64,000 nt of DNA, taken from NCBI GenBank assembly GCA_030142905.1, contig JASJOG010000094.1, forward strand, positions 990,501 through 1,054,500, given 5' to 3'. Below the pieces are notes generated by a model. That model saw nothing but the letters and a program-made list of their open reading frames with translations. It did not search any database and was not told the DNA's origin. The number at the start of each line of letters is the position of its first letter. The first letter of the stretch is position 1. Below, piece by piece: positions 56,461 through 64,000 of this stretch. Source of the DNA: Heliopora coerulea (taxonomy: Eukaryota > Cnidaria > Anthozoa > Scleralcyonacea > Helioporidae). The position numbers and the translations under genes are program-made.

Positions 56461-57357
56461 TTGTTGAAATTTTCGACTTTAAACATCGAGGTCAATTCTG
56501 GCCTAAAATGACTGAAATTCAGCGAAAATTAAATGATTTGAGCTAAACATTTATTTTAACCTTATTTTGAAGGTTTGCAAGATGTCGAAAGATCGTCAAA
56601 AATCATAGGTTAACTCATTTGACCGTTGGTAAAATTTTCGACCTTTGAAATTCATCTTAATTCTTTCTTAAAGTGACTAAATTAGAGCCAAAATCAATTG
56701 ATTTGGAATAAAGAATCATATTTTTACCTTATTTTGAACGTTTTGAGATTGGTCCAAAAATCGTCAAAACCCATACGTTAACCCCCATACTTTTTGATGA
56801 AATTTTCAATTTTTAAAATTCACTTCAATTCTAGTTTACGAATACAAAAATAGAGATAAAATCTATTGATTTTGGCTAATGAACCATATTTTTACATTAT
56901 TTCGAAGGTTTGAGTTAGGATATAATATATTGACCAAGGATTTACCAGGCGGGAATCGTAGTCGTAGGATAAATATTAATGCCCAGCTCAAAATTCGAAT
57001 GTGAATAGCCATAACAGGATAAAACACGATAAATAACAAAACATGTTAGTTTAGACAAGCTTTACTGACGTTTCGTTGCTAACGCGCAACATTTTCAAAG
57101 TAACATAGATGATGGATAAGGTAAGGTTATAAATACGATATTTACAAGGTGTGAAAATTAATTAGCCAATGAGAGGAGAAAAGGTGTGAGAAAAGTAGAA
57201 GAGGAAGAGCGGAAGGAGAGAAGACTAATTAAAATAAGGCAAGCGGAACAGACCTGATGTTTTCATTAAGGACAGGCTTAAATTTATCAATGAGTAAACT
57301 CTCCCGAATGAGTAACTCAAGGGGCGAGTTACCGGACGAAATCCTACTCCCTTCTTT

Positions 57358-57918
57358 GACCTTTGCCTTGGTAAATTTCTCGATAAAGTTTTTTCAATTT
57401 CCACTAAAAATTACGATGTCTCTAAACGTATCATTTATTTTTCTATGCCATTTACGGGGAAACATTGCCTCCAAATCCGTTCACAGTTAACAAAACTTCT
57501 CTCCTGTTTTCCTCAAGTTGAGCTACGGGTTATCTTTAAGCCTAACAAACGTCTGTCTAGTTTCTTCCGGTTCAAGGATATTATTCCGAAATTAATGAGA
57601 TCGCATGTTGTTTATCAATACACGTGTCGATGCTGCGGAGCATCGTATATAGGGCAAACTCGACGCCTTCTACACACACGCATCTCTGAACACCTAGGAA
57701 TCTCGCCTTTAACGGGGAAGAAAAGATCTTACACTAGCCTGTCTAGCATCCTTTCTCACACCAAAGCTTCTCATCACACCATCTCCGCCGATGACTTTTC
57801 TATTATTTCGTCCGGTAACTCGCCCCTTGAGTTACTCATTCGGGAGAGTTTACTCATTGATAAATTTAAGCCTGTCCTTAATGAAAACATCAGGTCTGTT
57901 CCGCTTGCCTTATTTTAA
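57358..57918 (+). pseudogene. Penelope GIY-YIG endonuclease, 5'-truncated but intact frame
   Basis: Open from about 57358 (the ATG at 57445 is internal) to the stop at 57918. It reads the linker YFSMPFTGKHCLQIRSQLTK, then YQYTCRCCGASYIGQTRRLL with the YIG half of the GIY-YIG motif and the catalytic-type Arg, HTRISEHLG with the His, and SPLELLIRESLLIDKFKPVL near the end with the acidic residue. The reverse transcriptase is absent because of 5' truncation. No stop inside. Confidence 0.8.
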
Positions 57919-58034
57919 TTAGTCTTCTCTCCTTCCGCTCTTCCTCTTCTACTTTTCTCACACCTTTTCTCCTCTCATTGGCTAATTAATTTTCACACCT
58001 TGTAAATATCGTATTTATAACCTTACCTTATCCA

Positions 58035-58092
58035 TCATCTATGTTACTTTGAAAATGTTGCGCGTTAGCAACGAAACGTCAGTAAAGCTTGT
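58035..58092 (+). ncRNA. Hammerhead-like terminal motif (right arm)
   Basis: The plus strand reads ACTTTGAAAATG, then the stem GTTGC-GCGTTA-GCAAC, then GAAACGTCAGT. The order CUGA-like, stem-loop, GAAAC resembles the hammerhead ribozymes reported in Penelope-like elements, with a degenerate core (TTGAAAA instead of CUGANGA). The left arm has the inverse copy at about 57055-57112. Confidence 0.4.
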
Positions 58093-61000
58093 CTAAACTA
58101 ACATGTTTTGTTATTTATCGTGTTTTATCCTGTTATGGCTATTCACATTCGAATTTTGAGCTGGGCATTAATATTTATCCTACGACTAGGATATAATATC
58201 ATCAAAAACCTTGGGTTAACCCATTTACTTTTTAATGAAATTTTGGACCTTCAAAATTCACCAAAATTTTCCTCTAAATTGGCTCAAATTCAGCCAAAAC
58301 TCAATGATTTGGGCTAAACAACCATATTCTTAAGTTATTTCGAGAGTTTGAGATTGGTCGAGAAATCGTCAAAAACCTTGGGTAAACCCCTTTAATTTTT
58401 CGTCAAATTTTCGAATTTCAAATTTCAGCTCAATTTTGTCATAAAATGACTGAAATCAGTACAAAACATCATTATATGGTCCAAAACTTCTAGTTTTGAG
58501 GTTATTTCGGTATTTCGAAATTGGTCGAAAAATCATCAAAAACCACGGGTTAACCTCTATTTTTGGTGAAATTTTCCTCCTACAGCTTTCAAATAAGTTT
58601 TGTTCTTAAATGACGTAAATGATTAGAAAAAATCCGTATATAGTCCAAACTTTCTTGTTTTGAGGTTATTTCGATACTTTGAGATTGGACTAAAACTCGT
58701 CAAAACTATGGGTTAACCCCTTTAACATTTGGCAAAATTTTCGACCTTCAAGCTTCCAATCAATATTGCCCTAAAATGAGTGCAATTAGTGGAAAACGTC
58801 AGTATTATAGTCCCAAACCTTCTTGTTTTGAGGTTATTTCGATAGTTTGAAATTGGTCGGAAAATCGTGAAAAGCCCTTTACTTTTTGGTGAAATTTCCG
58901 ACTTTCAAATTTCCAATCAATTTTGCCTTAAAATGACTGAAATCAATGGAAAACGTCAGCATATGGTTCAAGCCTTCTTCTTTTGAGGTTATTTCGGTAG
59001 TTTGAAATTGTTCGAAAAATCATCAAAGACCATGTTTTAACACTTTCATTTTTTGTGCAACTTTCGGCCTTCAAATTTGCGATCAACTTTGCCCTAAAGT
59101 GACTGAAATCAATAAAAAACGTCAGTATATAAGGTGCGAACCTTTTTGTTTTGAGGTTATTTCGATAGTTTGAAATTGATCAAAGAATCGTGAAAAAGAA
59201 TGGGTTAACCGTTCATTTTTTGGTGAAATTTTCGCCCATCAAATTTCTAATCAATTTTGCTTTGAAATGACTGAAATTAGTGGAAAACTTCAGTATATGG
59301 CTAAACTTTCTTGTCTTGAGGTTATTTCGATAGTTTGAAATTGGTAGAAAAATCATCAAAAACCATGGGTTAACCCGTTTACTTTTTGGTGAAATTTTCG
59401 GCCTACAAATTTCGAATCAATTTCGCCCTAAAATGGAAGAAAGCAGTAGGAAACGTCAGTATATGGTCTAAACCTTCTTGTTTTGAGGTTATCTTGATAG
59501 TTTGAAATTGATCGAAATATCGTGAAAAAGAATAGGTTCACCCCTTTACTTTATGGTGAAATTTTCGGCCTTTAAATTTCCTATCAATTTTGCTCTAAAA
59601 TGATTGAAATGAGGGCAAAACGTCAGTACATGGCTAAACCATTCCTTTTTTGAGGTTATTTCAATAGTTTGAAATTGGTCGAAAAATCGTGAAAAGCTAT
59701 CGGTTAACCCCTTTACTTTCTGGTGAAATTTTGAACCTTGGAAATACACCTCAATTTTCCTCTAAATCGATTTAAATAAAGCCAAAAGAAAATGATTTGG
59801 GCTAAACAATCATATTCTTAAATTATTTCGAGACTTTGAGATTGGTCAAACAACCATGAGAAACCATGGGTTAACCCCTTTACTTTTTGGTGAAATTTCC
59901 GACATTCAAATTTCCAATCAAGTTTGCCCTAAAATGACTGAAATCAATGGAAAACGTCACCATATGGTCCAAACCTTCTTGCTTTTAGGTTATTTCGATA
60001 GCTTGAAATTACTGGGAAGGTCATCATAAACCATGAGTTAGTGAAATTTTGGACCTTGAAAATTTACCTCAATTTTGCTCCAAATCGAATTAAATTAAGG
60101 GAAAACTAAATGATTTAAAGAAAACAATGATATTCTTAAGTTATTTCGACACTTTGAGATTGGTTGAGAAACCGTCAAAAACCATGGGTTAAGTCCTTTA
60201 CGTTTTTGTGAAATTTTGGACCTTCAAAATTCATCTCAATTTTCCTTTATTCGACTCAAATTAAGCTAAAACTCAATGATTTGGGCGAAACAATCATATT
60301 TTAAAGTTATTTGCAGAGTTAGAGAAATCGTCAAAAATTCTTTGTTAACCCCTTTATTTTTTGCTGAAATTTTGGAATTTAAAATTTCAGCTCAATTTTG
60401 TCATAAAATGACTGAAATTAGTGCAAAACGTTAGTACATGGTCCAAGTCTTCTTGTCTTGAGGTCATTTCGATAGTTTTAAATTGGTAACTAAATCGTGA
60501 AAAGCCATGGATGAACCCCTTTACTTTTTGGTGAAATTTTACGCCTTAAAAATTCACGTCAAATTTGGTCTAAATCGACTTAAATTAAGCCAAAACTAAA
60601 TGACTTGGGAAAACAATCATATTCCTAAATTATTTCGAGACTTTAAGATTGGTTGAGAAATCGTCAAAAACCTTGGCTTAACCCCTTTACTTTATGGTGA
60701 AATTTTCGTCCTTCAAATTTCAAATCAATTTTGCCGTAAAATGATTGACGTTAGTGGAAAACTGGAAAACGTAAGTATATGGTTGAAGCATTTTTGTTTT
60801 GAGCTTATTTCGATAGTTGGTCGAAAAGTCATCAAAAACCATGAGTTAACCGTTTTTCTTTTTAATGAAATTTTCAAACTGGATATTTCCAATCAATTTT
60901 GTTCTAAAATAACTGGAATGAGTTCAAAGCGTCAGTACATGGTCCAAACCTTCCGATTTTGAGGTTATTTCGTTAGTTTGAAATTGGTCGAAAAATCGTG

Positions 61001-62299
61001 AAAGATCATTGGTTAACCCCTTTACTTTTTAGTGAAATTTTCGACCGTCAAATTTCCAATCAATTTTTCCTTAAAATGAGTGAAATCGGTGTAAAACGTC
61101 AGCATATCGTCTAAACGTTCTTGTTTCGAGGGTATTTCGATAGTTTGAAATTGGTCGAAAAATAATCAAAAACCTGATTTCGATAGTTATTTGGATGGTT
61201 ATAGGTTACTTCGATTTACTTTTTATTGAAATTTTTGAAGTTCAGATTTCGAATGAATTTTGCCTTAAAATGACTGAAATTGGTGCAAAACGTCAGTATA
61301 TGGTCCGAACTTTCTTGTTTTGAGGTTATTTCGATTGTTTGAAATTGGTCGAGATAACCATTTTACTTTTTAGTGAAATTTTCGATCAAAACCCTTCAGC
61401 TCAATTTTGTTCTAAAATGAGTGAAATCAGTTCAAAACGTCAGTATATGGTCCAAACCTTTTTTTGAAGTTATTTCGATAGTTTGAAATTGGTCGAAAAA
61501 TCGCGAAAGATCTTTGGTTAACCCCTTTACTTTTTGGTGAAATTTTCGACCTTCAAATTTCCGATCTATTTTTCCTTAAAATGACTGAAATCAGTACAAG
61601 ACGTCAGTATATGGTTGAAAAGTTTTTGTTTTGAGGATATTTCGATGGTTTAAAATTGGTCGAAAAATCGTTAAAAACCATGGGTTAACCCATTTAATAC
61701 CAAAAATGAAAGGTAATTCTTTGGTGAAAATTTTTAGTTTGAAATTTCAAATCGATCTTGTCCTAAAATGACTGAAATCAGTGCAAAACGTCAGTATATT
61801 GTCGAAACCTTCTTCTTTTGACGTTATTTTGATAGTTTGAAATTGTTCGAAAAATCATCAAAAACCATGGGTTAACCCCTTTAGTTTTTGGTGAAATTTT
61901 TGACCTTCATATTTCCAAATTTCCAATCAATCAATTTCAATCCTTATGCTTAAGCTTAAGCCTGGTTTCCATATAGCTGTTATAGTTATAATTCGGTGGA
62001 CGATTTTCACCGACCATTATTTTCCCGTGTGAACCAGGCCTTTAAGGTTGAATTCCATTTCTTTTTTTCATTGTTCTTTCACCGTTTATTCTTTCACTTT
62101 AACCATATTTAACCTTAAAGATTTAAAGAACTCCTCATGTTTGCCTGATTGGTACCAATTACCACATTGACGTGGACAAAATTCAAATAGTCAAACATGA
62201 TAGCTCATGATTATTTGTAACCATCAACTGCAACATATAACTGTTATGACTATCAGTGGGAAGATGACTTGGTTAAAGTAAAAAATTTTCAACTTTTCA

Positions 62300-62816
62300 G
62301 TTAAGAAGGGAGGTTTTAGATTTGTTTTTTTTTAAATGTCTTAAAGGGCACATTGATTTTGATGTTCTATCGTATGTTAGCTTCAAATCTTATAAGTACT
62401 ATATGAGAAATACAGAAGCCATACTTCCTAAGGGACGTTTTAGAACCAATGTTTTTAAATTCTCATTTTTTAATCGCATTGTGGATTTATGGAATGGCCT
62501 GCCTGTAGCCATTAGGACAATCGAACAATTATCATTGTTTAGTAAGAAGGTGAATCAGTTATATATTACCGTAATAAGTTTAACCTAAATAAGGAGAAAT
62601 TTTTATAGTTTTTCTGATCATTTAATTATATCTTATTTCAGGCAGTTTATTTATAATAAGGAATCTAGAATTCTGTATAAACTAGCCTAATTACTCAGAT
62701 TTTCACCTTTTTATATTTGTAATAATATTTTATTTTTTTTATTTTTATAATTTTTTTTTATTTTACTTTATTTTTGATCATCTGTGTAATTGAATTTGAG
62801 TAAATAAATAAATAAG
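62300..62816 (+). mobile_element. LINE 3' fragment
   Basis: The ORF 62322-62588 reads AILPKGRFRTNVFKFSFFNR then IVDLWNGLPVAIRTIEQLSL, the characteristic C-terminal tail of CR1/L2-like reverse transcriptases, then an A/T-rich UTR and a TAAA tandem tail at 62801-62815. Strong 5' truncation. Confidence 0.68.
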
Positions 62817-63441
62817 TCAGAATTACACTAATACTGTTGTTACTGAAGAAGATAAACATACTTACTGGCAGAGGATAAGCTTACTTATAAGGCCACTCAC
62901 ATGTCATGTGCTTGACCCAAAAATGAAGTGAGGGAAAATTTTTTTACTTTTGTTGTGAACTTCTCCAAATGGAGACTCTAGAGTCCTAACAATAGCAGTA
63001 CACTTTGTGTTTATCCCGAGTATATCTTACATTTGTGCATGTGAACCAGCCCTTAGAACTTGGAACACTTCAAAAAATAATAATTTAAAGATAATTATTT
63101 ACATCATGTGAAATACAATGATTAAACAACATCAGCCTTGTTACAAACATATTCAATATCCACTTTGAAATATTGGTCACATAATAATATTATAGTTTTG
63201 TCTTTCAGAATTATTGCACAAGGAAATCAATAACATAAATTCCTCAAAAAAACTTGATTTATCCATTGCTAATAACATTATTTGCCATCATCATAAAAAT
63301 TTTCAACTACTTCTATCATAAATGGAAAAGGCTCTTCTGGTTGGTGGAAGACAGTGTATGTGATTAGCTCCTAAACAAGAAAATAAAAAGAAAAATTAAT
63401 TTAAAACTTTAACATATGCATCATTTATTGATAATTCCATT

Positions 63442-63630
63442 ATGTCTATATTTCTTACAGCCAAGGATTATTTATGTAAAAAGCTTGCTAAAAAGGCAGC
63501 CCTAAAGCTGTACAATATCAAAGAAAAAGATCAGTTTTTTAACTCTTTTCTGTCTGGAAAATCCATATATCATATTAATCCAGTCAACACAGTGCAATTT
63601 TGCATGAAAAATGGAGACATGCAGACAGTA
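63442..63630 (+). CDS. Possible exon, uncharacterised
   Basis: After a good acceptor (ATTTCTTACAG at about 63461) the frame reads AKDYLCKKLAKKAALKLYNI then KEKDQFFNSFLSG. The KK-x-AKKAA-x-KL pattern recalls the last helix of a double-stranded-RNA-binding domain, but no other part of such a domain is visible. Downstream of 63631 the frame runs into an inverted repeat, so the exon probably ends before. Low confidence. Confidence 0.25.
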
Positions 63631-63985
63631 ATGAGCAGTGGCAAAGCTAAGCATAGCAGCCAGTCATCATCCTCAATACCCTGAGGATGATTCTGAAATA
63701 AAATCACAATTAGTCATGTTATGCAAATTTCACATTACCTGAGCAGAGCAACAAGTTATGCCATGGAAATTTAAAATTATTGATGATATTCAGATATCAA
63801 GCCATGTACATCCACCAATGCAATGTTTAATAATATAAAAATGCAACAATCAGTGGTCATTGTAGTGGTTATGTACATTATCTTATATTTCCATAGCATG
63901 AACCTGTTGCTATGCACAGGTAATCTTAAATGTGCACAGCATGACTTGTTGCCATGTTTAGCTTTGCCACTGGTAATGAGTTAAA
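63631..63985. repeat. Foldback repeat at the window end
   Basis: AGTGGCAAAGCTAAGCATAGC near 63635 is mirrored by CATGTTTAGCTTTGCCACT near 63953. An inner pair around GCAACAAGTTATGCCATGG (63750) mirrors CCATAGCATGAACCTGTTGC (63891). Non-coding inverted-repeat element. Confidence 0.55.
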
Positions 63986-64000
63986 TACATCTCAATTAGC

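Larger units (their letters stand above)
56929..58186 (+). mobile_element. Penelope-like element with perfect 382-bp inverted arms
   Basis: Flanked by the 13-bp direct repeat TAGGATATAATAT (56916-56928 and 58187-58199). A 32-base extension precedes the left arm (56961-57342), which is the reverse complement of the right arm (57805-58186) by direct reading. The unique centre and right arm encode the end of the reverse transcriptase linker and the GIY-YIG nuclease. The arms include the nuclease C-terminus and 3' UTR. The partial inverted copy upstream is the typical form of 5'-truncated Penelope elements. Inserted in satellite DNA. Confidence 0.88.
56470..61935. repeat. Satellite array with ~165-bp unit
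   Basis: Landmarks GAGGTTATTTCGATAGTTTG, then AATCGTCAAAAACCATGGG, TTAACCCCTTTACTTTTTGG, AATTTTGCCCTAAAATGACT and AAACGTCAGTATATGGTCCA recur about every 160-170 bases. Roughly two dozen diverged units lie in about 56470-56915 and 58200-61935. The array is interrupted by the Penelope insertion at 56929-58186. The unit length is close to one nucleosome repeat. Non-coding. Confidence 0.88.

Noticed and set aside
56470..61935. CRISPR-like array
   Set aside because: Unit is ~165 bp, diverged along its whole length, no conserved short repeat with unique spacers, and the genome is eukaryotic.

Overview
The window looks like anthozoan cnidarian DNA, most likely a stony coral or a close relative. This is inferred from three things: spliceosomal introns, very dense and diverse transposable elements (Penelope-like, CR1/L2-like, Ty3-type LTR, hAT, pogo, Kolobok-like and Crypton-like), and a SAM / nucleoside-phosphorylase / NB-ARC / TPR gene of the NLR-like kind expanded in corals. 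No bacterial operon, CRISPR array or rRNA is visible. Species cannot be fixed from the sequence alone.

Layout. 1-11.5 kb: exons of a broken SLC6 (neurotransmitter:sodium symporter) gene on the minus strand. Its introns hold a minisatellite, a Penelope-type hairpin, an AT-rich MITE and a nearly complete 4.6-kb LTR retrotransposon (177-bp LTRs, ACTGT target duplication). 11.6-14.8 kb: a decayed Penelope-like reverse transcriptase split by a foreign 1-kb insertion. 15.2-16.8 kb: a TTAA-flanked DNA transposon. 17.2-20.7 kb: a CR1/L2-like LINE with a 2A-like motif. 21.6-25.3 kb: a decayed hAT/ZMYM-like transposase split by a pogo-type transposon that carries a HIRAN-like ORF. 25.7-26.2 kb: a Penelope GIY-YIG remnant.

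28.4-44.8 kb (plus strand) holds the main host gene. Exons join in phase to encode a SAM domain (two exons), a PNP/MTAN-type nucleoside phosphorylase domain (two exons), and one 3.5-kb exon with an NB-ARC-like STAND ATPase followed by 16 almost identical 42-residue TPRs. The domain order matches an intracellular sensor: SAM for oligomerisation, the phosphorylase fold as possible effector, STAND ATPase as switch and TPRs as ligand-reading surface. Its introns contain a LINE tail with a hAT insertion, a GGATCCT-rich repeat with a second pogo-type element (again with a HIRAN-like remnant), and two Penelope insertions. One of these carries a perfect 90-bp inverted copy of this gene's own exon/intron junction.

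44.9-64 kb: mostly repeats. There is a large imperfect palindrome (48.2-48.6 kb), a Crypton-like tyrosine recombinase remnant (48.95-50.4 kb), a tRNA-derived SINE head (52.5 kb), an apparently intact autonomous hAT element with 8-bp target duplication (53.2-55.9 kb), and a ~165-bp-unit satellite (about 56.5-61.9 kb) interrupted by a Penelope insertion with perfect 382-bp inverted arms. A LINE 3' end and an uncertain exon follow.

The most interesting material is the NLR-like gene. It shows diversification at fixed TPR positions, replacement of an expected catalytic Asp in the phosphorylase domain, symmetric phase-1 modules, and a self-complementary intron that could fold over its own 5' splice site.
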